A DNA stretch of 64,000 nt. Source: Autumnicola patrickiae (GTDB lineage Bacteria; Bacteroidota; Bacteroidia; Flavobacteriales; Flavobacteriaceae). The notes under the pieces were generated by a model, which saw nothing but the letters and a program-made list of their open reading frames with translations, searched no databases and was not told where the DNA came from. Position 1 is the stretch's first letter; each line of letters starts with the position of its first letter. The DNA lies in contig NZ_JAVRHM010000001.1 in the NCBI RefSeq assembly GCF_031846525.1, forward strand, positions 186,001-250,000, in the 5' to 3' direction. Of this stretch, positions 44,444-52,561 are shown piece by piece. A program made the translations under genes and the position numbers.

Positions 44444-45361
44444 TTAATCATCTTTTCCAGCCTGAAAAAGAAAATCCTTTTCTGCTTTGCTAAGGCTGTC
44501 ATAACCACTTTTGCTAATCTTGTCAAGAATGGTATCAATCTTTTTCTGCTTTTCATCTTTATTAAGATGTCCAGATCTTGTGCGCGATCCGGAAGCTGAA
44601 GATCTTGTAGTAGATTTTTTAGTAGTTCTGTGAACGGTTTTCATCCTCGCCTTCTTTTCCTTTGGTTTAAATAAACTGCTTAGACTATCCATAATTGATT
44701 CAAACCAACTTCCTATATCATTACCTTTCTGCAACTGCGCAGTATATATGTATCCAAGCATAGCTCCTCCAAGGTGTGCCAGGTGACCGCCTGCATTACC
44801 CATAGGAATCTGGATAACATCCAGTGCCACTAAAAATGCAGCGATCCACCAGAATTTTATACTACCCAAAATAAGCAGCCTTACACGCATATTTGGCACA
44901 TGTGCCGCTATACCCACTAAAACAGCCATAACACCTGCTGAAGCCCCCATAAGGTAAGATTTTCCTGTACCCTGAAAAGCCGGAAATAAATTATAGCTCA
45001 GCATGTAAATAAGAGCACCAACAATTATTCCGAGAAAGTAGTAATTGAGAAGCTTTTTAGGGGAAAAGAAATTTAAAAAATAAACTCCTGAAAAATATAG
45101 AATCAGCATATTCCCAAGGATATGCCAGATCCCGCTATGCAGGAATGAGTATGTTATTATAGACCATGGTTTAAAGAGAAATTCCCCTGCGTCTTTTGGA
45201 AAAGCAAACCATTCCACTAAAAAATTCGATGGTATTTGAAACAAATAAGTTATTGTCCTAAAAAGGAAGAACAGCAAAAAAACGATCACATTTACAGCTA
45301 TAAGTTTTTCTGTAACCGTAGCAGTCTGGATCTTGTATTTGAACTTATCTGATGATCTCAT
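44444..45361 (-). CDS. rhomboid intramembrane serine protease (second of pair)
   Basis: A 305-residue protein with six to seven membrane helices. The catalytic serine is in YLMGASAGVMAVLVGIAA (GASAG) and the histidine in GGHLAHLGGAMLGYIY; the oxyanion-side SGIWHILGNMLILYF lies in helix 2. A cytoplasmic C-terminal tail of about 95 residues rich in K, R, T and S (KPKEKKARMKTVHRTTKKST) follows. It would cleave membrane proteins within or near the bilayer. It follows the other rhomboid gene by 3 bases. Confidence 0.9.
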   Translation of the reverse strand: MRSSDKFKYKIQTATVTEKLIAVNVIVFLLFFLFRTITYLFQIPSNFLVEWFAFPKDAGEFLFKPWSIITYSFLHSGIWHILGNMLILYFSGVYFLNFFSPKKLLNYYFLGIIVGALIYMLSYNLFPAFQGTGKSYLMGASAGVMAVLVGIAAHVPNMRVRLLILGSIKFWWIAAFLVALDVIQIPMGNAGGHLAHLGGAMLGYIYTAQLQKGNDIGSWFESIMDSLSSLFKPKEKKARMKTVHRTTKKSTTRSSASGSRTRSGHLNKDEKQKKIDTILDKISKSGYDSLSKAEKDFLFQAGKDD

Positions 45362-45364
45362 TTC

Positions 45365-46126
45365 TTAATCCCAGCGATTTTGATTAAACTGATTCTTTTT
45401 CCAATACCATATCATTATAAATCCAAATAAAGCACCTCCAACGTGTGCAAAATGTGCTATTGATCCGCCAAAAAGAGAATAACCTGTAAAGCCTGAGAAC
45501 AGGTCCAGTGCAATTAATCCCGGAATAAAATATTTTGCTTTAACAGGCACCGGAACAAAAAGTAAGAACAATTCTACATTGGGAAACAACATCCCAAAAG
45601 CCACCAAAATACCATAAATAGCACCTGAAGCCCCTACTGCAGAACTGGAATAAGCTTCCACCATTGCACGTATCGACTCCTGATCCACCCCTTCTGGCAC
45701 ACCGTATTGGCGTGTACTCATAATACTGTCAAAAGAAGTGCTAAGCCATTCATTAATTTCTGCTGCACTGTAACCGGCATCAAGCAACTCATTAAAGCCA
45801 TTTTGATAGGCAAGGTAATTCACCAAAGTATGTAAAATAATCGCACCTAATCCTGAAGAAAAATAAAAGAAGAGGAACTTTTTTTGTCCCATCATTTGTT
45901 CTATTGGACTTCCAAAAGCCCAAAGTGCATACATATTAAAGAGAATATGCATAAAGCTACCATGCATAAACATATGCGTAAGTAACTGCCATACTTCAAA
46001 ATTCTCATTCTTAAAAAACCATAGAGCAAAGAGCTGAATACTGTAATTCCCAAGAAGCTGACTGCCGATGAAAACAAGGACATTGATGATCAGCAATACT
46101 TTTACAGTTTCGGTAATTCTTCCCAT
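45365..46126 (-). CDS. rhomboid intramembrane serine protease (first of pair)
   Basis: A 253-residue rhomboid. Helix 2 has MHGSFMHILFNMYALWAFG, the catalytic serine is in SAVGASGAIYGILVAFGM (GASG) and the histidine in GSIAHFAHVGGALFGFIM. Length and topology are those of the basic six-helix class. The gene lies between mutL and the second rhomboid with only a few bases between, which is a common Flavobacteriaceae order. The substrates are not known. Confidence 0.9.
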   Translation of the reverse strand: MGRITETVKVLLIINVLVFIGSQLLGNYSIQLFALWFFKNENFEVWQLLTHMFMHGSFMHILFNMYALWAFGSPIEQMMGQKKFLFFYFSSGLGAIILHTLVNYLAYQNGFNELLDAGYSAAEINEWLSTSFDSIMSTRQYGVPEGVDQESIRAMVEAYSSSAVGASGAIYGILVAFGMLFPNVELFLLFVPVPVKAKYFIPGLIALDLFSGFTGYSLFGGSIAHFAHVGGALFGFIMIWYWKKNQFNQNRWD

Positions 46127-47980
46127 TTAAGTAAATTTTTTCTCTAATTCGTCTACCGTCAATGTGATGAAAATTGACTTATTGAATGGTGTTAAACTTG
46201 GTTCTTTACACGCAAATAAACGGTTTGCAATATGTTGTTGTTCACTGTTATTAAGAGCAGTACCCGATTTCACCGCCATACTTTTGGCCATGGACTTCGC
46301 TAACAAATCGGTTTGAGAAAATCCGTTATCGGGAACATCGTTTTCAAAATCTGAAAATAGTTGTTCCAGTAGCATTCCCACCTCGCTTTCAGCAATTAGC
46401 GTAGGTATTCCACTGATCTCGACCGTATCTTTTTCTATTTCTGAAAATATAAAACCAGTCTGCTCCAACGAATCTTTAAGCTCTTTAAGCATCTCCATTT
46501 CCTGTGTGCTAAACTGAAGTTTCAAAGGAAATAATAATTGCTGACTAACAGCCGCTGAAATCGTTATATTTTTCAGTAATTCTTCATAAAGTATTCTGCT
46601 ATGAGCACGGCTTTGGTCAATGACTAAAATACCGCTCTTTAACGTACTTACAATATATTTCTTGTGCAGCTGAAAGGTTGACGCTTCAGGTTTCTCCTCC
46701 TGCGTACCAAATAAATTACCTGTGACTTCCTCACTTTCGAATTCCACCTGATCCAGGCCTGTATTTAGATTAGTTTCATTCTCTAATCCCGAGTAAAGAC
46801 TCTCCCAGGAAGGACTAGTATCCTTTTTGTATGTAGAATTCCCCGGATTATAATTTGTGCCATTCCTTTCGTCCTGAAACGGATTAAAATTGCGGTCTAC
46901 CTCTACCTTAGGAGTTTCTGCATTTCTGTTTTTATAGGAATAAGGAGTATCAAGTTCGGCATCACGGTCAAAATCAAGAACCGGCGCAACATTAAATTGT
47001 CCTAAACTATGTTTTATAGCACTCCGCAGCATTGCGTAGAGGGAATGCTCATCATCAAACTTTATTTCAGTTTTAGTGGGATGAATATTTATATCTATAC
47101 TTTTTGGATCAACCTGCAGGTAAAGAAAATAACTTGGATAAGCTTTATCTTTTAGCAAACCTTCAAAAGCAGCAACAACAGCATGATTGAGATACGGACT
47201 TTTAATAAACCTATCATTTACAAAAAAGAACTGTTCTCCCCTGCTGCGCTTGGCAAATTCGGGTTTCCCGACAAAGCCCGAAATTTTTACAATTTCGGTA
47301 TCTTCATTCACCGGGACCAGTTTTTCGTTTGTTTTGCCCCCAAAAATATTGGTAATACGCTGTCTGTAATTTGTGTCGGGCAACTGAAATAATTCACTTC
47401 CGTTATGGTGAAGGGAAAAAGTAATGTGTGGATGTGCCAGTGCCACCCGCTGGAATTCATCGATGATATGCCGGGATTCAACCGCATCTGACTTTAAAAA
47501 ATTTCTTCGCGCTGGTATATTATAAAAAAGGTTTTTTACACAAATAGAAGTCCCTTTTGGATTAACACAAGGTTCCTGAGAGCTTATTGCACTACCTTCA
47601 ATTTTAATGCAGGTTCCTACTTCCTCCTCTTCAGTTTTTGTTTTCAGTTCAACATGTGCAATAGCCGCAATAGAAGCCAATGCCTCTCCTCTAAAGCCTT
47701 TTGTCTTTAAACTGAATAAATCTTCCGCAGATTTTATTTTGGACGTTGCGTGGCGCTCAAAACTCATCCTGGCATCAATAAGGCTCATCCCTTTGCCGTC
47801 ATCCACCACCTGGATAAGTGTTTTTCCTGCATCCTTTATAACAACCTGAATATGGCCGGCACCGGCATCAATAGAGTTCTCTAGTAATTCCTTAATAACA
47901 GACGCAGGGCGTTGAACCACTTCTCCCGCGGCAATCTGATTCGCTACGTGATCTGGTAAAAGTTGAATAAAATCAGCCAT
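46127..47980 (-). CDS. mutL: DNA mismatch repair protein MutL
   Basis: A 617-residue GHKL ATPase that couples MutS mismatch recognition to downstream repair. Motifs are HVANQIAAGEVVQRPASVIK, ENSIDAGAGHIQVVI, VVDDGKGMSLIDARMSFERH, and TKGFRGEALASIAAIAHVEL; the transducer and C-terminal dimer domains follow. The endonuclease motif DQHAxxExxxxE of many non-enteric MutL proteins reads DQSRAHSRILYE here, lacking the histidine and first glutamate, so the nicking site looks degenerate. The CTC-like motif ANRLFACKEPSLTPFNKS is retained. Confidence 0.95.
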   Translation of the reverse strand: MADFIQLLPDHVANQIAAGEVVQRPASVIKELLENSIDAGAGHIQVVIKDAGKTLIQVVDDGKGMSLIDARMSFERHATSKIKSAEDLFSLKTKGFRGEALASIAAIAHVELKTKTEEEEVGTCIKIEGSAISSQEPCVNPKGTSICVKNLFYNIPARRNFLKSDAVESRHIIDEFQRVALAHPHITFSLHHNGSELFQLPDTNYRQRITNIFGGKTNEKLVPVNEDTEIVKISGFVGKPEFAKRSRGEQFFFVNDRFIKSPYLNHAVVAAFEGLLKDKAYPSYFLYLQVDPKSIDINIHPTKTEIKFDDEHSLYAMLRSAIKHSLGQFNVAPVLDFDRDAELDTPYSYKNRNAETPKVEVDRNFNPFQDERNGTNYNPGNSTYKKDTSPSWESLYSGLENETNLNTGLDQVEFESEEVTGNLFGTQEEKPEASTFQLHKKYIVSTLKSGILVIDQSRAHSRILYEELLKNITISAAVSQQLLFPLKLQFSTQEMEMLKELKDSLEQTGFIFSEIEKDTVEISGIPTLIAESEVGMLLEQLFSDFENDVPDNGFSQTDLLAKSMAKSMAVKSGTALNNSEQQHIANRLFACKEPSLTPFNKSIFITLTVDELEKKFT

Positions 47981-48274
47981 TTAACGTGCGTTCGAAAAGA
48001 TCGACAAATCGAAATCTATTATCCAAAGAAAAATAAAAACCAGAATCAAGATAATATAAACCACTCTTTTATTGATTTCCCTGTTGCCCCGGGTCCTGCT
48101 GGATTTTCGCACTTCAGACCATTGGGATCCAAAATCTATAGCATTTGTAGCTTCTTTATACTTATTAAATTTCGAATCAAAATCATAAATATTACCCGTC
48201 TCTTTCCCTTTATAATACCTGGGAGTGTAGTTATAGCGGGTGTTCTTCTTACTATTTAAAAAATTGACTTTCAA
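47981..48274 (-). CDS. small C-terminally anchored membrane protein next to mutL
   Basis: A 97-residue protein beginning (TTG) KVNFLNSKKNTRYNYTPRYYKG, with a hydrophilic basic part and one C-terminal membrane helix (YIILILVFIFLWIIDFDL). An upstream TAAATTTG at 48304-48311 on this strand fits a promoter, so the longer frame beginning at 48304 would start inside it; the TTG at 48274 is preferred. I recall relatives labelled riboflavin synthase subunit beta, apparently from nearness to ribH; nothing in the sequence supports that. The function is unknown. Confidence 0.55.
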   Translation of the reverse strand: MKVNFLNSKKNTRYNYTPRYYKGKETGNIYDFDSKFNKYKEATNAIDFGSQWSEVRKSSRTRGNREINKRVVYIILILVFIFLWIIDFDLSIFSNAR

Positions 48275-48303
48275 AATATGGAAATTTAGATGGTGGTACT
48301 TCA

Positions 48304-48311
48304 AATTTACT
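48304..48311 (-). promoter_or_regulatory. -7 promoter element before the small membrane gene and mutL
   Basis: TAAATTTG on the minus strand fits TAnnTTTG exactly. It would start a transcript reading the small membrane protein, mutL, both rhomboids and the EEP gene. Confidence 0.45.
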
Positions 48312-48501
48312 CAAAAAGCTCCTAATTGCGAAGCTACGTCGAGTAAAATTAAATTAGCAAGAATAATGCCGTCTTCAAAGTTTAGAGGTTGAAGATTTAA
48401 AGCAGGTGGTAGGGAGTTTCAGGTCTAAGCTTGAAAAGTTCCAGGTTACAACCTCCAGAATTTCTACCTTCACTACTCACTCTTCACATTTCAATAATTA
48501 C

Positions 48502-48999
48502 TTAAAACCGGGCATCTTTGCGAAGCTGAGCCATTTTAATTGCTGCAATTGCAGCCTCTGTTCCTTTGTTGCCATGTTTGCCACCAGAGCGATCTATTGC
48601 CTGTTGCATATTTTGATCTGTTAAAACACAGAATATTACAGGAATATCATTGTTAACATTAAGATCTTTAATTCCCTGTGTAACTCCTTCACAAACAAAA
48701 TCAAAGTGCTTCGTCTCTCCTTCAATTACACTTCCTATAGCAATTACGGCATCAAGCATATCGTAACTTTGCTGCATTTTTTTACAGCCGTAAATGAGCT
48801 CAAAACTTCCCGGAACATTCCAGCGGACAATCTTTTCATTAACCACACCATGTTCTTTTAATGTTTCAAAAGCACCCTGAAAAAGCCCTTCGGTTATTTT
48901 CTCATTCCATTCTGAAACAACAATCCCAAACCGAAAATTATTCGCGTCTGGGATTGCATTCTTGTCGTATTCTGATAGGTTATTTCCTTCAGTAGCCAT
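48502..48999 (-). CDS. ribH: 6,7-dimethyl-8-ribityllumazine synthase
   Basis: Penultimate step of riboflavin synthesis. The 165-residue protein shows NNFRFGIVVSEWNEKITEGL, VRWNVPGSFELIYGCKKM, DAVIAIGSVIEGETKHFDFV (with the catalytic-site histidine region) and VIFCVLTDQNMQQAIDRSG followed by GGKHGNKGTEAAIAAIKM. Forms icosahedral or pentameric shells in this family. It follows the TPR gene by 7 bases on the same strand. No FMN riboswitch is visible. Confidence 0.95.
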   Translation of the reverse strand: MATEGNNLSEYDKNAIPDANNFRFGIVVSEWNEKITEGLFQGAFETLKEHGVVNEKIVRWNVPGSFELIYGCKKMQQSYDMLDAVIAIGSVIEGETKHFDFVCEGVTQGIKDLNVNNDIPVIFCVLTDQNMQQAIDRSGGKHGNKGTEAAIAAIKMAQLRKDARF

Positions 49000-49006
49000 A
49001 ATTGTT

Positions 49007-49777
49007 TTATTTCATTGCCTGAGCGCGTCCCATATGGATCGCCACCTTGTCTGCTTCAGGAGTATCTGGATATTCATCCTCAATCCTGTTCAGAAACTCT
49101 TCTGCCTCTCCGGCCTGGTTCAATTCAAGAGCAGTAATAGCCGCTTTTAAAAGGAATTTTGGTGTTGTAAAACTATTAGATCGCATAGAAGCCGCTTCAG
49201 CGTAATAATCCAAAGCTTCTTCAGGCTGATCCAGTTGCATAAAAGCATCTCCTATTCCTCCTTTAGCCAGAACAGCGGTAATTTCATCGTCTGCACTATA
49301 ATCCTCAAGATAATCTATCGCCTCCTGGTAATTTCCAATACGTAAATTGGCAAATCCGGCATGATATTTAGCAATATTCGCTGCATCGGTACCACTGTAG
49401 TTTTCTATAATTTCAGTAAAACCGTATTTTCCTTCCCCTCCATTTAAAGACATGGTGTATAAGGAATCGCTCTCTGCTCCTGTAGTATTAAGGGCACCGG
49501 AAAAATAATTTTGTGCCTGTGCCATTTCATTGGCTGCTTCAGCTTCTCTTGGTTCCTGTATGAACCTTTCATATCCTAAATAACCAAGGACGGCTATTAT
49601 GGCTACACCAACTATGATGTAGATGTATTTTTGGTTCTCGGCTACCCAAGTTTCGGTTCTGCCGGCACCTTCATCAAGAGAATTAAAAACTTCTGCTGTT
49701 GTAGATTCTTCCTCTACATGTTTTTTTTCTTCCTCTTTATTAGAAGGTTTATGTCCCTTTTTCTTATACGTTGCCAT
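49007..49777 (-). CDS. YfgM-like TPR membrane protein
   Basis: A 256-residue protein: lysine-rich N-terminus, one membrane helix (YIYIIVGVAIIAVLGYLGYERF, about 50-71), then TPR helices in the periplasm (AKYHAGFANLRIGNYQEAID, GDAFMQLDQPEEALDYYAEA, AAITALELNQAGEAEEFLNR). The layout matches YfgM/Tol-Pal-like helper proteins of the Sec translocon, which assist folding of exported proteins. In Flavobacteriaceae it commonly precedes ribH and lies divergent from recF, as here. The functional call is by analogy. Confidence 0.75.
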   Translation of the reverse strand: MATYKKKGHKPSNKEEEKKHVEEESTTAEVFNSLDEGAGRTETWVAENQKYIYIIVGVAIIAVLGYLGYERFIQEPREAEAANEMAQAQNYFSGALNTTGAESDSLYTMSLNGGEGKYGFTEIIENYSGTDAANIAKYHAGFANLRIGNYQEAIDYLEDYSADDEITAVLAKGGIGDAFMQLDQPEEALDYYAEAASMRSNSFTTPKFLLKAAITALELNQAGEAEEFLNRIEDEYPDTPEADKVAIHMGRAQAMK

Positions 49778-49923
49778 AAAGTCTGTTTAATGCGTGGCAA
49801 AAATAGAATTTTTATTGAAAATTAAAAGAGAATTTATTTGTATTTTTTAGATATTTTAGGGTCATTCGCAGTGCCGGGAACCCCAAGATTTAAATCTAAA
49901 AAACAGCTGATTAACAGTATCTT

Positions 49924-51003
49924 ATGTTTTTAAAACAACTATCCTTACTTAATTATAAGAACCTGGATTCGGCTGCATTTGAATTTGATGCAAAAATCAA
50001 TTGCCTGGTAGGACATAACGGCGTTGGAAAAACTAACGTTTTGGATAGTATTTATCACCTCTCCTTCGGAAAAAGCTACTTTAACCCCATTACCAGCCAG
50101 AATATTAATCATGATTCTGATTTTTTTGTGGTGGAAGGGGAATTTGAAAAAAATCAAAAGGAAGAGCATATCCTGGTAAGCGCGAAACGCGGACAAAAAA
50201 AAGTAATTAAACGGAATAATAAACCTTACGAGAAATTTAGCGAACATATAGGTTTTATTCCTACAGTCATTATTTCTCCCGCAGACCGGGATTTAATAAT
50301 TGAAGGCAGCGAAACCCGCAGGAAGTTTATAGATGGTGTGATTTCGCAAAGCGACAGCGTTTACCTCAACCATCTCCTGCAATACAATAAGCTCATCTCC
50401 CAAAGAAATTCTTTACTGAAGTATTTCGCGGCTAATAATTCCTTTGACCGTGATACGCTGGAAATTTACAATATGCAAATTTCTGAACTTGGGCAGAGTT
50501 TGTTTGAAAAACGGAAGAAATTTTTAGCTGATTTTATTCCTATTTTTAACAAAAGGTATGGTGATATTACCAATAATAAAGAGCCTGTCAACATTAGTTA
50601 TAAAAGCCAGTTATTCGACCAGGATTTGAGAAAATTACTGGAAGAAAACCTTCAGAAGGATATGGCTTTGCAGTACACCAGCGTTGGGATTCATAAAGAT
50701 GACTTAAGCTTTGAAATTGAAGGGCATCCGATTAAAAAATTTGGATCCCAGGGGCAGCAAAAATCATTTTTAGTAGCTCTTAAACTTGCTCAGTTCGATT
50801 TTATAAAAGCTATTAGTAAAGTAAATCCAATCTTACTTCTGGATGATATTTTTGATAAACTGGACGAGCAACGTGTTTCCCATATCGTTGCATTGGTGGC
50901 GACTGATGAACTTGGGCAAATATTTATAAGTGACACTCATGCCGACAGAACAGAAAAGGTGGTAAAAGAAAGTAATCAATCCTATAAAATATTTAAGCTG
51001 TGA
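49924..51003 (+). CDS. recF: DNA replication and repair protein RecF
   Basis: A 359-residue SMC-like ATPase that loads RecA at gaps with RecO and RecR. Walker A is CLVGHNGVGKTNVLDSIYHL, the IIEGSETRRKFIDGVISQ block follows, the signature region is KFGSQGQQKSFLVALKLAQF and Walker B is PILLLDDIFDKLDEQRV. Length is standard. It is divergent from the TPR/ribH operon; the stop overlaps the GTG start of the lipoprotein gene. Confidence 0.95.
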   Translation: MFLKQLSLLNYKNLDSAAFEFDAKINCLVGHNGVGKTNVLDSIYHLSFGKSYFNPITSQNINHDSDFFVVEGEFEKNQKEEHILVSAKRGQKKVIKRNNKPYEKFSEHIGFIPTVIISPADRDLIIEGSETRRKFIDGVISQSDSVYLNHLLQYNKLISQRNSLLKYFAANNSFDRDTLEIYNMQISELGQSLFEKRKKFLADFIPIFNKRYGDITNNKEPVNISYKSQLFDQDLRKLLEENLQKDMALQYTSVGIHKDDLSFEIEGHPIKKFGSQGQQKSFLVALKLAQFDFIKAISKVNPILLLDDIFDKLDEQRVSHIVALVATDELGQIFISDTHADRTEKVVKESNQSYKIFKL

Positions 51004-51440
51004 GAAAAATTTTAGCATCATTACTTTTGGGATGTATTTTTCTTAGTTGTGAAAAAAAAGATCCAAAAGAGCAGCTAAAGCATCTTTCGGGATATTGGGA
51101 AATAGATAAAGTGGAATTTTCCAATGACTCTGTAAAAGAGTATACCATGAGTCCTTATATAGATTATCTTGAATTTAATAATGATAAAGGCTTTAGGAGA
51201 AAAGTAAAACCTAAATTTGACGGTACCTCTATTGCTGCCGGAACAACTGAAGAAATTGAAGCCATAGTCGAAAATGACAGTTTACGGCTATACTACAAAA
51301 CTCCCTATGCGATCTGGATGGAAACGGTAATTTCTGCTGAAGAAGATAAAATGCGCATATTAAACCCTGAAGGAGTTATTTATCATTACAACAAATATCA
51401 ACCTATAAACATTAGCACAAATGAAGAAGCGGAACAATGA
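51000..51440 (+). CDS. small lipoprotein (lipocalin-like) of unknown function
   Basis: A 146-residue lipoprotein (MRKILASLLLGCIFLSC, cysteine at 17; GTG start at 51000). After the lipobox, LKHLSGYWEIDKVEFSNDSV is the opening of lipocalin-like domains, followed by short beta strands. The protein is probably anchored in the periplasm or on the surface. It overlaps recF by 4 bases and the DUF721 gene by 20 bases, so it belongs to the recF operon. No specific role can be inferred. Confidence 0.65.
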   Translation: MRKILASLLLGCIFLSCEKKDPKEQLKHLSGYWEIDKVEFSNDSVKEYTMSPYIDYLEFNNDKGFRRKVKPKFDGTSIAAGTTEEIEAIVENDSLRLYYKTPYAIWMETVISAEEDKMRILNPEGVIYHYNKYQPINISTNEEAEQ

Positions 51441-51717
51441 AAATATGAGTATTAGTGAGGTGTTAAAGGAGTTTGTAGATCACAATAAATTGCAAAAAGG
51501 GCTCGATAAAGTAACAGTTAAGGATGTCTGGAACCAGCAAATGGGTCCGGCCATCCAAAAATACACCACTGCCATTAAATTGGAAGGTTCCACCCTTTAT
51601 ATACAGCTAAGTTCATCTGTTTTGCGTGAGGAATTGAGCTACGGAAGGGAAAAAATCATCAAAATGCTCAACAAGGAGCTAGGACGGGAACTTGTAAAAA
51701 AGCTTGTCCTGCGATAA
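51421..51717 (+). CDS. DUF721 protein
   Basis: A 98-residue basic protein of the DUF721 family: MSISEVLKEFVDHNKLQKG, VTVKDVWNQQMGPAIQKYTT, LYIQLSSSVLREELSYGREK and a final helix LNKELGRELVKKLVL. DUF721 genes often lie next to recF in bacteria; a role in DNA handling has been proposed but not shown here. The ATG at 51421 lies inside the end of the lipoprotein gene. Confidence 0.85.
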   Translation: MKKRNNENMSISEVLKEFVDHNKLQKGLDKVTVKDVWNQQMGPAIQKYTTAIKLEGSTLYIQLSSSVLREELSYGREKIIKMLNKELGRELVKKLVLR

Positions 51718-51747
51718 AATAAAAATCACAGGCACTTTCTAAAGACG

Positions 51748-51784
51748 AGGTCGAAAATTGGCAATTTTCGACCTTCTCTTTTTT
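51748..51784 (+). terminator. terminator of the recF operon (long palindrome)
   Basis: AGGTCGAAAATTG (51748-51760) and CAATTTTCGACCT (51762-51774) are perfect reverse complements around a single G, followed by TCTCTTTTTT. The palindrome resembles a block inside the TrmH-type gene at 58881-58903. Confidence 0.75.
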
Positions 51785-51838
51785 CTGACTTTAATTTGGC
51801 GACGCTACGCTTCCGCTATTATTGCAAATTCCTATCAA

Positions 51839-51870
51839 CAAAAAAGCCACCGGTTTCCCGCTGGCTTTTC
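51839..51870 (-). terminator. bidirectional terminator between DUF721 and ndk
   Basis: AAAAGCCACCGG and CCGCTGGCTTTT pair with one mismatch around TTTC. A and T tracts on both sides let it end ndk transcription and back up the recF operon terminator. Confidence 0.7.
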
Positions 51871-51889
51871 AGAATATTTTGTTCAGAAA

Positions 51890-52309
51890 TTAAAACATTT
51901 CCCTTCCGGCGAAATGAAAAGCACCTTCTATAGCTGCATTTTCATCGCTGTCACTTCCATGTACCGCATTTTCTCCGATAGAAGCTGCATATTTTTTCCT
52001 GATAGTACCTTCAGCAGCCTCTTCAGGGTTTGTAGCACCAATAAGGGTCCTGAAATCTTCAACTGCATTTTCCTTTTCCAGGATAGCCGCAACAATAGGA
52101 CCACGAGTCATAAACTCTACCAATTCTCCAAAGAACGGACGCTCCTTGTGGATATCGTAAAATTTTTCAGCATCGGCCTGGGTCATTTGCGTAAGCTTCA
52201 TTGCCACTATTCTAAATCCTGAAGCTGTGATTTGTTCTAAAATTGCACCAATATGCCCGTTTTCCACAGCATCTGGCTTCAGCATCGTGAAAGTTTTATT
52301 TCCTGCCAT
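51890..52309 (-). CDS. ndk: nucleoside diphosphate kinase
   Basis: A 139-residue NDP kinase that balances NTP and dNTP pools. The N-terminus NKTFTMLKPDAVENGHIGAI, the middle RGPIVAAILEKENAVEDFRT with LIGATNPEEAAEGTIRKKY, and the active histidine in ENAVHGSDSDENAAIE are all diagnostic. The length is standard. It is transcribed alone against the recF operon and is followed by a terminator. Confidence 0.96.
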   Translation of the reverse strand: MAGNKTFTMLKPDAVENGHIGAILEQITASGFRIVAMKLTQMTQADAEKFYDIHKERPFFGELVEFMTRGPIVAAILEKENAVEDFRTLIGATNPEEAAEGTIRKKYAASIGENAVHGSDSDENAAIEGAFHFAGREMF

Positions 52310-52561
52310 TTTTATTTTTTTAAATTTGGTGCAAAAATAAGTAATTCACAACAATTACAAGCCTATAATTACTTTATATTGGATCTTCATTTTTCACCAT
52401 TTTTGATTTTCTACAGATTTTAGGCACATATTAAAGAGAATACTTCAGAAAAAATCTGAAAACAGCGTATTTAAAGCTCATTTTTTGTTGCTTTGTCAAT
52501 AAACAAAAAAGAAGCTGCATTTATTAGTAAATTCTAATAAATCTTATCTTTACCAACAGGT

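Noticed and set aside
48312..48501. Gap between the small membrane gene and ribH
   Set aside because: Low-complexity, partly repetitive sequence (runs of CACTACTCACTCTTCAC type) but no supported gene or RNA fold; an FMN riboswitch was looked for and is absent.
52310..52561. Gap between ndk and nrnA as a hidden small gene
   Set aside because: No frame of more than a few dozen codons has credible features; TATCTTTA near 52545 is at best a weak nrnA promoter element.
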